DNA of 64,000 nt. Origin: Haloplanus ruber. Its GTDB lineage: Archaea > Halobacteriota > Halobacteria > Halobacteriales > Haloferacaceae. The position numbers and the translations under genes were made by a program. The stretch spans positions 296,118-360,117 of the forward strand of contig NZ_JANHDK010000004.1 in NCBI RefSeq assembly GCF_024494725.1, read 5' to 3'. Of this stretch, positions 25,907 to 34,688 are shown one piece after another. Positions within the stretch are counted from its first letter, which is position 1, and every line of letters begins with the position of its first letter. The notes below the pieces were generated by a model that was given only the letters and a program-made list of their open reading frames with translations, did not search any database and was not told the origin of the DNA.

Positions 25907-26287
25907 CTACGTTTTCATACTATTTATGAACTGCGCCAGAGTGGCGTATGGATCGAGAAGAGTAGTCTCAACTACTGCTGTCGGGTGTTCACGGTCGAGC
26001 GCGAGTGCGGGTGAAGTGTCGGTGGTGACGGCATTCAGGTCCCGGCAGCCGAAGCTGTTGCTGGGAAACGATGGCGTGATGAGACGCATCTCTTCTGGCC
26101 ACTGTTGCAACGACGCCCCGACTTCGTCTCGCTCGAGGATGGCGTAGGAGTCGAGACCAAGATCCGTGAGGACGGCCCCAACACCGACGCCAGCGGCACC
26201 TGCGCCGACAATTGCGACGTCGAGCGACTCGTGTTTTCGGGCTTCTTCGGGTGCCACTGTTAACAATATAGAATAGTAGATAGCCAA
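25907..26287 (-). pseudogene. Truncated FAD/NAD(P)-dependent oxidoreductase
   Basis: A 126-residue fragment that contains only the N-terminal FAD-binding Rossmann start (VAIVGAGAAGVGVG, about residues 24-37) and the following strand of a flavoprotein that should be 350-450 residues. It ends just before the PIN/antitoxin pair, suggesting loss of the 3' part when that module or a deletion arrived. Its upstream region carries a GTTAACA-containing AT-rich promoter like that of znuA, so the intact gene may once have been metal-regulated together with the divergent COG0523 gene. Confidence 0.72.
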
Positions 26288-26321
26288 TTATAAATAATAT
26301 ATACTCTAGTCTTAATAATAG
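26262..26321. promoter_or_regulatory. AT-rich divergent metal-responsive promoter region
   Basis: A 60-bp very AT-rich stretch between the flavoprotein fragment and the COG0523 gene. It contains GTTAACAATAT and, closer to the GTPase, TCTAGTCT. Both GTTAACA and TCTAGTCT also occur in the znuA promoter (34690-34720), hinting at a common zinc-responsive regulator. Confidence 0.45.
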
Positions 26322-27593
26322 ATGAGTCGAGAGACGATTCCTGTCACCGTGCTGAGCGGCAACCTCGGCGCGGGCAAGACGACCGTGCTGAACAACCTCC
26401 TGAACACGCGAATGGACCTCGACGTCGCGGTCCTCGTCAACGACATGGGCGAAGTGAACGTCGACGCCGAGCGCGTCGCCGAACACTCGGACATCTCGGA
26501 AGACGACGAGGATCTGATCGAACTCTCGAACGGCTGCATCTGCTGTGAGCTACGCGGTGACCTGTTGGATGCACTGGCGAAGCTCGCACAAGCCCGCGAG
26601 TTCGACTATCTGATCATCGAGTCGAGGGGCGTCGCCGAACCGTTGCCCGTCGCCCAGACGCTCACCATGGGATTCGATCAGGGTGACCTCGATCCCACGG
26701 AGTTCTACGAGGAGACCGGTATCGAGGTGATGGATTACTACGAGCTCGACACCACGGTCACTGTCGTCGACGCCCATCAGTTCTGGACGACGTTCGATTC
26801 GAAGGAATCGCTGATGGACGGGGACACCGAGAAAGACCTTGGAAGCCTCTTGATCGAACAGATCGAGTTCTGTGATGTCCTCCTGTTGAACAAGTGCGAC
26901 CTCGTGGACAAGGAGACGCTCGACGAGATCGAAGAGATGGTCGAGGTGCTGCAACCGCGCGCGGAAATCATCCGGACGGAACACGGTACGGTCGACCCCG
27001 AAGAGCTTCTGGACACCAGCCGCTTCGACTTCAAGGCAGCGAGCCAGTCCGCGGGCTGGATGCAGGAACTGCAGGAACCCCACCAGTCGGCCGAGGAGGA
27101 ACACGGCGTCACCTCGTTTGTCTTCGAAGCGAGGCGGCCGTTCCACCCCGAACGATTCGCCGAGCTGCTGGACGAATTCCCGTCGAACGTCGTGCGCTCA
27201 AAGGGCCACTTCTGGCTCGCGGGAGGCAAGGAGGTGGCACTCGGAATCGACGCCGCCGGCCAGTCGATTCGAATCGCCCCCGCGGGCGGGTGGATTGCGA
27301 CGCTCTCCGCAGAAGAGCGCGAGGCCTACTTCGAGGCGAACCCCGAGTTGGAGGAGGTGTGGGCCGAGGAGTGGGGTGATCGAGGACCCCGACTTGTCCT
27401 TATCGGCACTGACATGGACCACGACGCGCTCCGCTCGGACCTCGATGCAGCCACGCTGACCGACGAGGAGATGGCTGCCGACTGGAGCGCCTTCGAGGAC
27501 CGCTTCCCGACGTTCGAACCCGCGGAGGCGGCGGAGAGAGACGGCGCCGAAGCGAGTGAGGACAGTGCCGAAGAGGTCGGTCTCGCCGACTGA
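26322..27593 (+). CDS. COG0523 (CobW-like) metal-chaperone GTPase 1
   Basis: A 423-residue G3E GTPase of the COG0523 family. Walker A GNLGAGKTT is at about residues 10-18, the metal-binding CxCC in NGCICCEL at about 70, the base-specificity NKCD at about 190, and a CobW C-terminal domain starts near 265. Family members move zinc or other divalent metals to client proteins and are often induced under zinc limitation. It stands next to zinc-uptake genes and has two close relatives in the window (39825 and 38497). The HEAT-repeat gene follows within 3 bp. Confidence 0.92.
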   Translation: MSRETIPVTVLSGNLGAGKTTVLNNLLNTRMDLDVAVLVNDMGEVNVDAERVAEHSDISEDDEDLIELSNGCICCELRGDLLDALAKLAQAREFDYLIIESRGVAEPLPVAQTLTMGFDQGDLDPTEFYEETGIEVMDYYELDTTVTVVDAHQFWTTFDSKESLMDGDTEKDLGSLLIEQIEFCDVLLLNKCDLVDKETLDEIEEMVEVLQPRAEIIRTEHGTVDPEELLDTSRFDFKAASQSAGWMQELQEPHQSAEEEHGVTSFVFEARRPFHPERFAELLDEFPSNVVRSKGHFWLAGGKEVALGIDAAGQSIRIAPAGGWIATLSAEEREAYFEANPELEEVWAEEWGDRGPRLVLIGTDMDHDALRSDLDAATLTDEEMAADWSAFEDRFPTFEPAEAAERDGAEASEDSAEEVGLAD

Positions 27594-27595
27594 GT

Positions 27596-27862
27596 ATGTC
27601 TTCGCCACGCTCACTCTTCCAGACGGTTGTCGACAAGAGCGCGCCGCGTCACGCTCGAGAAGACGCCATCGACGCACTCGCGGCGGCAGGAGCAACCACG
27701 CAACTCCGCGTCGTTGCCGTTACGAGTGGTCTCGACGGGCGGTATCGCCGCACGGCACTGAACGCACTCGGTCAGTGCCGTGCGATGAACGAACTTGAGA
27801 CGCTAGTCGACGACAGAAGCCTCGCACAGCCGCTCCGTGAACGGGCGGAAGAGCTGACTTAG
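27596..27862 (+). CDS. Small HEAT-repeat-like protein
   Basis: An 88-residue helical protein with two HEAT-like units (APRHAREDAIDALAAAG and DGRYRRTALNALGQC). It starts 2 bp after the GTPase stop and is certainly co-transcribed with it. Short HEAT proteins commonly mediate protein contacts, so it may be an adaptor for the metal chaperone. That role is inference. A GC-rich hairpin follows the stop. Confidence 0.75.
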   Translation: MSSPRSLFQTVVDKSAPRHAREDAIDALAAAGATTQLRVVAVTSGLDGRYRRTALNALGQCRAMNELETLVDDRSLAQPLRERAEELT

Positions 27863-27894
27863 CCCCGGTCGGGGCGGATTTCACTCCGCCCAAG
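27863..27894 (+). terminator. GC-rich double hairpin after the COG0523 operon
   Basis: GCCCCGGTCGGGGC and the adjacent GGCGGATTTCACTCCGCC can each fold. They start immediately after the stop of the HEAT-repeat gene. T-rich DNA follows only later, so this is a tentative terminator or RNA-stability structure. Confidence 0.4.
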
Positions 27895-28002
27895 CCGGCC
27901 GGTCTTAGTTAGCTGGTGCCTCGATTTATTAGTCCGTATCAATCTCCCTGACTTCGTTTTTAATAACCCTTTTAGAGTCTCGCCGCCTGAGTTGTTAATG
28001 TA

Positions 28003-28155
28003 ATGTCGTACACCTGCTCCAGTTGCGATGCACTGTTCCAGAGCGCTGCCGGCGTGAGCCAGCACGTTGCGCTTCACCACAACACGTGTGCCGAGTGCGA
28101 CGAGCAGTTCGAGGAGACCGACGCGCTGCGCAACCACATCCACGAGAATCACTGA
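28003..28155 (+). CDS. Double C2H2 zinc-finger microprotein
   Basis: A 50-residue protein consisting almost entirely of two zinc fingers. The first is C-x2-C with paired His near residue 22 (CSSCDALF, then HVALHH) and the second is CAECDEQF followed by HIHENH. Both have the phenylalanine and leucine spacing of classical fingers. Small C2H2 proteins are common in haloarchaea and some affect biofilm or stress genes. It lies downstream of the zinc-chaperone operon and has its own T/A-rich upstream region. It could bind DNA or RNA, or store zinc. Confidence 0.8.
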   Translation: MSYTCSSCDALFQSAAGVSQHVALHHNTCAECDEQFEETDALRNHIHENH

Positions 28156-28398
28156 CTGGCCACGGTGACACGAGGGAAACACCCGTCTTAGTCACGGTAT
28201 CAATTTTTCGAGACCCGTTGAAACCGTCAGCAACTAGTGTGATTGGCGTGCGAGAGACAGAGGACGCGGTCAGCACACTCAGTTCGGTTTTTTCGGCTAT
28301 TCGTCATCAAACGGCCAGGTAAATATGGATTCGTAGTATGCCAATTGGTTTGACTCCATGCCGTTATCTGGCGGACTACGACCCACCGCCCGTTGATG

Positions 28399-28629
28399 TT
28401 AGTCTTCCAGTCCGAAATCTGCGAGCGAATGCGTATGATGCCAGACAGCCACTACTTCATCGACATCGAACGTGAGGACACCATCAGTCAATTGGACAGT
28501 TATGACACCGTCCTCAATCTCCGTATCATGGAGGTGCATCTCCAGTGGTTCGTCGAATTCTGAGACTGCGAGCATCAATTCACCCTTCGCTTCGAGCTCT
28601 GATTGTAGGTCTGCTGTTTCTACTACCAT
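28399..28629 (-). CDS. Small acidic haloarchaeal protein
   Basis: A 76-residue acidic protein beginning MVVETADLQSELEAKGEL. It has alternating strand-like segments and a VAVWHHTHSL stretch with three histidines near the C-terminus. I do not recognise the family. Codon use and acidity look genuine. It stands alone between the zinc-finger gene and the first TrmO gene. The three histidines next to zinc genes might indicate metal contact, but this is speculative. Confidence 0.6.
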   Translation of the reverse strand: MVVETADLQSELEAKGELMLAVSEFDEPLEMHLHDTEIEDGVITVQLTDGVLTFDVDEVVAVWHHTHSLADFGLED

Positions 28630-28886
28630 TGCATTAGCAAATGAGAGTTATAGAAAGAATAAATACATCTTCTTTCTTGAAAACCTATTTTCGCCAAAAC
28701 ATTTTAGTCCGTGGAATTCGCCCGAATCTCGACGGACAGACCCGGTGTACTGACTGAATTAGAGATCTCCTGCTCCCCGTGAGTGACGCGCTGAACACGC
28801 GCTGTATATATGACATATTATTGGAAATTATTGTCAGCAAAGGGTTTCAACAAGGCTATTTTTCTCTGCAAGACGAAGCCACGAAC

Positions 28887-29378
28887 GTGCCCAAAGACAC
28901 GTTCAGCTACGAATCGATTGGGGTGATACGGACGCCGTTCGAATCACCAGAGGGGATGCCGATTCAACCGATCGGGGCTGATTCAGTCACGGGAACTGTC
29001 GAGATCGAGGCGTCGTATGCGGATGGATTAGCGGATCTTGCCGAGTTTTCGCACTGTATCCTGTTGTACCATTTTCACGCATCTGGCGATAACGCTCCCC
29101 TACGGGTCGAACCGTTTCTCGATGACGAACGACGAGGAGTCTTCTCGACACGGGCGCCACAACGTCCGAATTCGATCGGCCTCTCCGTTGTGGCAATCGA
29201 GTCCGTCACAGAACAGGAACTGACCGTGAGCGGTATCGACGTCGTCGACGGGACGCCAGTGCTGGATATCAAACCTTTCGTTCTCGAGTTCGATGTCCCG
29301 TCCGAGGTGCAGACGGGCTGGCTCAATGCGTCGGAATCGACGATCCGATCAGAACTGGCCGACAAGCGGTTCCTCTGA
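28887..29378 (+). CDS. trmO: TrmO-like tRNA methyltransferase, copy 1
   Basis: A 163-residue TsaA/TrmO family protein, related to the S-adenosylmethionine-dependent enzyme that methylates t6A37 in tRNA. The family segments IGVIRTPFESPEGMPIQP near the start, CILLYHFH (about residue 55) and the RAPQRPNSIGLS loop (about 90-101) that binds SAM are present. I chose the GTG at 28887 because it gives exactly the same length as the paralogue at 35123; a GTG at 28779 would add an unrelated leader. The two copies flank the znuABC operon. Confidence 0.85.
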   Translation: MPKDTFSYESIGVIRTPFESPEGMPIQPIGADSVTGTVEIEASYADGLADLAEFSHCILLYHFHASGDNAPLRVEPFLDDERRGVFSTRAPQRPNSIGLSVVAIESVTEQELTVSGIDVVDGTPVLDIKPFVLEFDVPSEVQTGWLNASESTIRSELADKRFL

Positions 29379-29379
29379 G

Positions 29380-29811
29380 GCGGTCAGCCGCTACGGAACG
29401 ATTTGATGACTCCACAGGCACCACTGCTATTCCGTGTTGTGCAGTAGACAGCCCTCGGGAGTGATGGGGGCGTCGGCGGCGGGGCGTTCGTCGCACGCCG
29501 CCCGAAACTGATACAAATCTGGGTTCGGTAGACGAGGCTCTGAGAGCTGTCGTGTCGGTCGGTGGTGCGTCCGTCAGTACTGTGTGTCGCCTGCCCGACG
29601 GAGATGTGCTATGCAAGCAGCGGAGGTGAACCCTGCCACCGACGGTAATTCAATACGTCTGCTCTCACTCAACAACTTTGCTTCTTGATTTATGATTCAG
29701 AAATATAAACAGTCATAATTTAATATAAAATTGATATCATTAATTGACCAGCGTGGAACAGTTGGATTGGTTCTATTCTAATATTTCTATTGCCTCACAG
29801 CTCCGGGTATC
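29380..29811. other. Non-coding gap between convergent genes
   Basis: About 430 bp between the first TrmO gene and the flavoprotein operon end. It holds no supported gene. The part from 29690 to 29790 is unusually AT-rich, including an ATTTAATATAAAATTGATAT stretch, which could be a terminator region or a lost promoter. Confidence 0.4.
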
Positions 29812-31104
29812 TCAGGATTCTCCTTTATTGGCCGACGGTGCTCGGTCTGAACCGGCTCTATGTCGTGACGTGAGCAGCCGTTCTGCGACTCGACGAGCGC
29901 CGACGATGTTCCGGGCGAAGGGGCCGACGCTGGGTTCTGCGAGCGCTCCAGAAACGTACACCGACGAACGGGTACCATCGGTCCCTCGCCACGCGAGCGT
30001 CTCATCGTCGAGGAGGGGAAATCCCTCTGCACCACGTTCGAGTGACAAGGAGTCAGCGACCGAGTCGACCAATGGGTGCTCCGGGACCGGATCGAGTCCG
30101 GTCGCGAGGACGACCTGCGCATTCGCTGCCGTCGTGCCGTCGTCGAACCGCACGAGCAAGCCGTCGTCTGTGGCGTATGCACACGTGATCTCGCCGCGGC
30201 GGACTTCGAGCTCGTCACAGTCGCGAGCCTCATCCAGTCGACGCTCGACGTACGGCGGGATCGTCGCGTCGTTGCGGGCAGCTCGAATCCGGTCGAGACG
30301 CGCTTCTGACCCCGGCGGGAGCGTGTGAACCTCTTGTTCGATGTGGCGCCAGTTGATCCAGTACGGGTCGGCTTCGCTCAGTTCGATCTCGAGGTCGTGA
30401 CGCGAAAGGAGTGTCACGTCCGTGTGTTCCGAGAGGCTACAGGCAAGTTGCGCAGCGGTGATGCCGCCCCCAACGACGAACGTCGGCCCCGCAAAATTCG
30501 CTGCTGTCGTCGGGTCGAACTCGTCGTCCCAGACGTGAACGAGCGGGGCGTCGTCCGGGAGTGACGCCCCCCACGTCGGGACCGTCCGCGGGCCACCGAG
30601 CCCGATGGCCAGCACGACACGGCGAGCTTCGAGCATCCCCGCCTCCGTCTGCACGTCGAGTCGGTAACCGGCTCCATTTCTGGTAACTCCAGTCACCTTC
30701 GACTGGAGGTGGCACTCGTCGATGCCACGTCGGTCAATGACGTATCGAGCGTGGTCGAGGAAGAGTTCGAGCGTCGGTCGATTCGGATAGTCCTCCGTCG
30801 AGACGAGTTCGGCCTCCCGACCCGCGGCTTCCGCGAACGATTCGAGCGAGAACGGCTCTGTGCCGATGTGGTGGACGAACGTCGACCGGAGCGTTCGCAT
30901 CCCGCATTGACGAGCCTTCGTCGCGAACGACGCGAGTAACTGCTCGCGAGGGTCGACGAGACAGAGGTCCTGGTGAGCGTGTCCGCCCTCCGTGAGGAGA
31001 TAGTTCGCCAGGCAAGTCCCATGGAGACCACCACCGATAATCACGTACTCGTAGGACTGTGGCCCGCTTGACGTGTGGGCGGCGTCCGGTCCATCAGGGG
31101 TCAT
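29812..31104 (-). CDS. FAD/NAD(P)-dependent oxidoreductase in the znu operon
   Basis: A 430-residue flavoprotein. It has an N-terminal dinucleotide motif VIIGGGLHGTCLA (about residues 21-33), a second one FVVGGGITAAQLA (about 208-220) and a late ATGLDPVP. It resembles lysine/ornithine N-monooxygenase-like proteins that are often uncharacterised. Its start overlaps the stop of znuB by 4 bp (ATGA), so it is the last gene of the zinc-uptake operon. A metallophore-related or redox role linked to zinc acquisition is possible but not shown by the sequence. Confidence 0.85.
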   Translation of the reverse strand: MTPDGPDAAHTSSGPQSYEYVIIGGGLHGTCLANYLLTEGGHAHQDLCLVDPREQLLASFATKARQCGMRTLRSTFVHHIGTEPFSLESFAEAAGREAELVSTEDYPNRPTLELFLDHARYVIDRRGIDECHLQSKVTGVTRNGAGYRLDVQTEAGMLEARRVVLAIGLGGPRTVPTWGASLPDDAPLVHVWDDEFDPTTAANFAGPTFVVGGGITAAQLACSLSEHTDVTLLSRHDLEIELSEADPYWINWRHIEQEVHTLPPGSEARLDRIRAARNDATIPPYVERRLDEARDCDELEVRRGEITCAYATDDGLLVRFDDGTTAANAQVVLATGLDPVPEHPLVDSVADSLSLERGAEGFPLLDDETLAWRGTDGTRSSVYVSGALAEPSVGPFARNIVGARRVAERLLTSRHRAGSDRAPSANKGES

Positions 31105-32147
31105 TCTCGCTCGCCTCCGTCGGCTTCAAGTCCGTCTCGGGGCTGTCTGGTCCATAGGCTGCTGAGCCGTTGCAGGGTCGGGAGACGGTGCGCCAGTTTC
31201 TGGACACCGAGGACGGCGGCGTACACGGCAATCGCCGCAACGACGATCGAGCCACCGGCCGCGATCCCATAGACGTACGATAGTGTGACCCCGGCTATCG
31301 CCGCGAACTCAGCAGCGAGGATCGCTAGGGAGATGGATTGCTTGAAACTCCCGGCGACTTTCGCCGCGGCGGCGACCGGAACGACGAGCATCGCGGCGAC
31401 CAGGATGACGCCCATGATCTGCATCGCGCTGACGACGACCAGTGCCGTGAGCACGACCATGAGGCGTTTGTAGAGGCGGACGTTCAGTCGGGCCGCCTGC
31501 GCGGCGGTGGCGTCGAACGTGACGTACAGCAGCGGCCGGTACGTCAGCGTGACGAGGCCGCCGACGATGAGACTCATCAGGACGAGGATACCGACGTTCG
31601 CCGTCGAGACGGTCGCGAGACTCCCGAAGAGGTAGGCGTCGATACCGACCGCGATGCCGCCGTCAGTCGCGGTGATGAGGATACTCCCGACGGCGAACCC
31701 GCCCGTAAGCACCATCGCTAGCGACGTGTCGGTGTACGCGCCGGCGTGTTCGACGAGTAACTCGACGAGCAGCGCGGTAACGATCGCAACGACGAACGCA
31801 GTCAGCAGTGGCGACAACGAAAGGGAGAGGGCCGAATTGAGGAACAGACCGACGGCGACGCCGGCGAAGGCGGTGTGGGCGAGCGTATCACTGAGCATCG
31901 ACATCTCCCGATGGACGAGGAAGGTTCCGACCAGTGGGCCGATGACGGCGATACAGACCGCGGCGAGGTACGCCCGCTGCATGAACGGATAGGTAAGCAT
32001 CGGCGCCTCGAGAACCTCCGCCAGGAGGTCCATGGTGGGGCCAACCACGGTGTCGAGGAACCACTCGATAGGGCCCGTGAGGCCGAACCATAGGGCAGGC
32101 AATTCGGCGAGTAGCGTTCCGGCGAGGCGTTGGTATGTGAGAAACAT
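31101..32147 (-). CDS. znuB: Zinc ABC transporter permease ZnuB
   Basis: A 348-residue metal ABC-3 family permease with about eight to nine transmembrane segments and the family segment SMLSDTLAHTAFAGVAVG (about residues 83-100). An N-terminal extension of about 45 residues is hydrophobic. It forms the membrane channel for zinc or manganese and pairs with the ATPase encoded 2 bp upstream. It overlaps the downstream flavoprotein gene by 4 bp. Confidence 0.92.
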   Translation of the reverse strand: MFLTYQRLAGTLLAELPALWFGLTGPIEWFLDTVVGPTMDLLAEVLEAPMLTYPFMQRAYLAAVCIAVIGPLVGTFLVHREMSMLSDTLAHTAFAGVAVGLFLNSALSLSLSPLLTAFVVAIVTALLVELLVEHAGAYTDTSLAMVLTGGFAVGSILITATDGGIAVGIDAYLFGSLATVSTANVGILVLMSLIVGGLVTLTYRPLLYVTFDATAAQAARLNVRLYKRLMVVLTALVVVSAMQIMGVILVAAMLVVPVAAAAKVAGSFKQSISLAILAAEFAAIAGVTLSYVYGIAAGGSIVVAAIAVYAAVLGVQKLAHRLPTLQRLSSLWTRQPRDGLEADGGERE

Positions 32148-32149
32148 GA

Positions 32150-32923
32150 TTAGTGGTCGTGTTGGAGGACGTGCTGGTCGGTCCCGTACGCTTGCGCGAG
32201 GGCATCCGTCTCGACGAATTCGTCGGGATTGCCGTCGAAGTACAGCTGGCGGTTGATACAGGCGATGTCCGTCGCGTAGGTGGTGACGACGCCGATGTCG
32301 TGCTCGATGAGGATGACGGTCAACCCGGTCGCATTCAGGTCGTGCAGGAGGCTGTAGAACTCCTCTCTGGATTCGGCATCGACGCCGACCGTCGGTTCGT
32401 CGAGCGCAAGCAGGTCGGCCTCCGAGGCGAGCGCACGGGCGATGAACACTCGTTGTCGTTGGCCACCGGACAGTCGGCCGACCCGCCGAGAAGCGAGATC
32501 AGTGATGCCGACCTCTTCCAGCGCCCCCTCGACCGCTCGCCGGTCCGCCGCCGAGAACCGACCGAAGAGCCGCCGCGGGTACCGCCCCATCTCGACCACT
32601 TCTTGAACCGTGATCGGCATGTTGCGCGCCGCCTTCGTCGCGTTCTGTGCGACGTATCCGATTCGCTCGCCGGCGTCAAACTCGTGGGCGGGCTCGCCGA
32701 ACAGCGAAACCGTGCCCTCGTCCGGTCGACGAAGTCCGAGCATCAGATCGAGCAGCGTGCTCTTGCCGCTCCCGTTCGGCCCGACCAACCCGAGGAAGGA
32801 CCCGGGTTCGACGTCGATCGACACCGACTCGAGAACCGGGATATCTCCGTAGCCGAACGTGACGTCGTCGACGCTGATGAGTGGCTCCGCCGACCGATCC
32901 GTCTCCGTCGTTGCTGTCGTCAT
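32150..32923 (-). CDS. znuC: Zinc ABC transporter ATPase ZnuC
   Basis: A 257-residue ABC ATPase with Walker A GPNGSGKST (about residue 48), signature LSGGQRQR (about 150), Walker B LLALDEPT (about 170) and H-loop IEHD (about 205). Similarity and position with the ABC-3 permease and ZnuA identify it as the zinc importer ATPase. I chose the ATG at 32923, which overlaps the preceding small gene by 4 bp (ATGA). The frame remains open further upstream without biological support. Confidence 0.92.
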   Translation of the reverse strand: MTTATTETDRSAEPLISVDDVTFGYGDIPVLESVSIDVEPGSFLGLVGPNGSGKSTLLDLMLGLRRPDEGTVSLFGEPAHEFDAGERIGYVAQNATKAARNMPITVQEVVEMGRYPRRLFGRFSAADRRAVEGALEEVGITDLASRRVGRLSGGQRQRVFIARALASEADLLALDEPTVGVDAESREEFYSLLHDLNATGLTVILIEHDIGVVTTYATDIACINRQLYFDGNPDEFVETDALAQAYGTDQHVLQHDH

Positions 32924-33141
32924 CGGTAGTCGGCGAGGTCGACGAACGAATCCCCGTACGCCGTGATCCAGGTCGTCGTCCGATACGGAACGGCCACGTC
33001 CGGCGGATAGATCGTACAGACGGGCCGTTCCGTCGCGTCGGTGACCAGTGCCATCAATCCCGAGCGGGGGTCTTCGGAAGGACCGGGTTCGGCATTCCCG
33101 TCCCACTCCGGATCCGTGTCGCCAGACGTGGTGTCGCTCAT
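32920..33141 (-). CDS. Small haloarchaeal protein between znuA and znuC
   Basis: A 73-residue protein with a disordered acidic N-terminus and a compact C-terminal part (LMALVTDATERPVCTIYPP onward) that resembles an uncharacterised haloarchaeal small-protein family (DUF7511-like). It overlaps the stop of znuA and the start of znuC by ATGA junctions, so it is an integral part of the zinc operon. The single Cys and lack of His argue against a zinc-storage role; a regulatory or assembly role is possible. Confidence 0.75.
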   Translation of the reverse strand: MSDTTSGDTDPEWDGNAEPGPSEDPRSGLMALVTDATERPVCTIYPPDVAVPYRTTTWITAYGDSFVDLADYR

Positions 33142-34688
33142 TCTGCGTCGAGCGCCTGCTTCAGCGTCTCCAGATTGATGTTCTCCATGACCTCGACGTA
33201 GCCCCAGTCCTGGTCGGCCCACTCCTGTGTCTGGCCAGGGATAGCGGTCAGCGGGAGGACCTCGGTGGCGTCGGTCTCGGCGACGAGCTGGTTCGCCGCC
33301 TCCTGGGACTCCAGCGGGTCGGAACAGACGTTCTGGAGGTCGTGTTCGGCGATGATCTCCTGTGCGCGCTCGATGTCCCGTGGTGTGGGTTGGTCGTCCG
33401 GGGAGAGTCCCGTCAGCGTCTCCACCTCGAAACCGTAGCGCTGGCTGAGATACTGGTATGCGTTGTGGCCGGCGACGAAGATGACGTCCTTCGATGCGCT
33501 CTCGAGAGTCGACTGGAAGGAGCTATCGAGCTCGTCAAGGCGGGATCGATACGACTCGGCGTTGTCGGCGTAGGCACCGGCGTTGTCGCCGTCGATGTCC
33601 ACGAACCCGCTCCGGATGTTACTCACGGCCTGCTTCGCCCGCATCGGGTCCAGCCAGAAGTGCGGGTCCTCACCGCTGTGGTCGTGGCCGTCGCCGCCTT
33701 CGCTCTCCTGAGTTCCCGTTTCGTGTTCTTCCTCGTGGTCGTGCTCACCCTCGTGTTCGCTTTCGTGTTCACTCTCGTGTTCTTCCTCGTGGTCGTGGCT
33801 GCCAGCGCTCTCGGTCAGTTCGGGGTCGACCATCGATCCACTCTCGTCGGTGAGCGCCGCGTCGAACTCCGAGGGAACGTGCTGGCTGAACAGGACGTAG
33901 TGGCCCGACGACGGGATATCGAGCGTGTACGTCGACTCGCCCGAGTCGGCGAACTGGAGATGGTAGAGACTCTCCGAGGAGGGGGTGAGCGTGCCGCCGG
34001 TCTGGACCTCCGAGTGGGCGTCGTGGTCCGACTCGTAGAGCGTGTGAGCCGTCTCTTCGACGTGCTGGATGCCGTGGTCTCCGCTTTCGTCGGTTTCGAG
34101 GACGGCCAGTTGCATTTCGGGGTCCGGCCCCGGTTGGAACGTGTACGTGTACGAGCCCGCGTCCAGGTGATAGAGGCCGGCCCATTCCCAGGGCGCCTCA
34201 CCACCGTGTTCGCCTTCGGATTCGTGTTCCCCGTCGTGGCTCTCTTCGTGCTCGGTCCCGTGGTCGTGGCCGCCTTCGAGGCGGTCGATGCTGGAGCCTG
34301 CCGCGAGGAGGGAAACGTCAGCGTCGTCGTCCCGGAGGGTCGTCACGATGTCGTCCGCCCACGGCTGGAACCCGTCCATCCCGTAAATGAACAGGTCGGA
34401 TTCGCGAATCGTCCCCTGAATCTGTGGCCCCGGTTCCCAGCCGTGGCCGTGCTGACCGACCGGGACGAGCGTTTCTGCGGTCGCGGTGTCGCCCGCAACC
34501 TGACTGGCCCAGTCCCCGAATACGAAGAACGAGGACTGTGCGATCGGCCCGGCACTCTCTGTTGCCGTCGAGCCGTCACTTTCCGCCGCACCGGAGTCGT
34601 CGTTGCTCGACGTACAGCCCGCGAGTGAGCCGATAGTTACCGTACCGAGTCCAGCTGCGAGGAGTCGTCGTCGGGTGTATCGAGGCAT
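33138..34688 (-). CDS. znuA: Zinc-binding lipoprotein ZnuA with inserted domain
   Basis: A 516-residue ZnuA, far longer than the usual 300 or so. A Tat/lipoprotein signal (RRRLL, LAGC at residues 22-25) precedes the cluster A-1 binding fold. Likely zinc ligands are His80/82 in VGQHGHG, His343 in DPHFWLDP and a later HNAYQYL. The mobile His-rich loop is split into two parts (about 141-162 and 298-338) by an extra domain of about 125 residues (166-290), rich in Tyr, Thr and beta-strand patterns. It captures zinc outside the cell for ZnuBC. It is first in the operon znuA, small gene, znuC, znuB, flavoprotein. Confidence 0.93.
   Translation of the reverse strand: MPRYTRRRLLAAGLGTVTIGSLAGCTSSNDDSGAAESDGSTATESAGPIAQSSFFVFGDWASQVAGDTATAETLVPVGQHGHGWEPGPQIQGTIRESDLFIYGMDGFQPWADDIVTTLRDDDADVSLLAAGSSIDRLEGGHDHGTEHEESHDGEHESEGEHGGEAPWEWAGLYHLDAGSYTYTFQPGPDPEMQLAVLETDESGDHGIQHVEETAHTLYESDHDAHSEVQTGGTLTPSSESLYHLQFADSGESTYTLDIPSSGHYVLFSQHVPSEFDAALTDESGSMVDPELTESAGSHDHEEEHESEHESEHEGEHDHEEEHETGTQESEGGDGHDHSGEDPHFWLDPMRAKQAVSNIRSGFVDIDGDNAGAYADNAESYRSRLDELDSSFQSTLESASKDVIFVAGHNAYQYLSQRYGFEVETLTGLSPDDQPTPRDIERAQEIIAEHDLQNVCSDPLESQEAANQLVAETDATEVLPLTAIPGQTQEWADQDWGYVEVMENINLETLKQALDAE

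Noticed and set aside
33048..34628. 526-codon hydrophobic frame opposite znuA
   Set aside because: The Val/Phe-rich stretch arises from complementing the His/Glu repeat codons of ZnuA, not from a real membrane protein.
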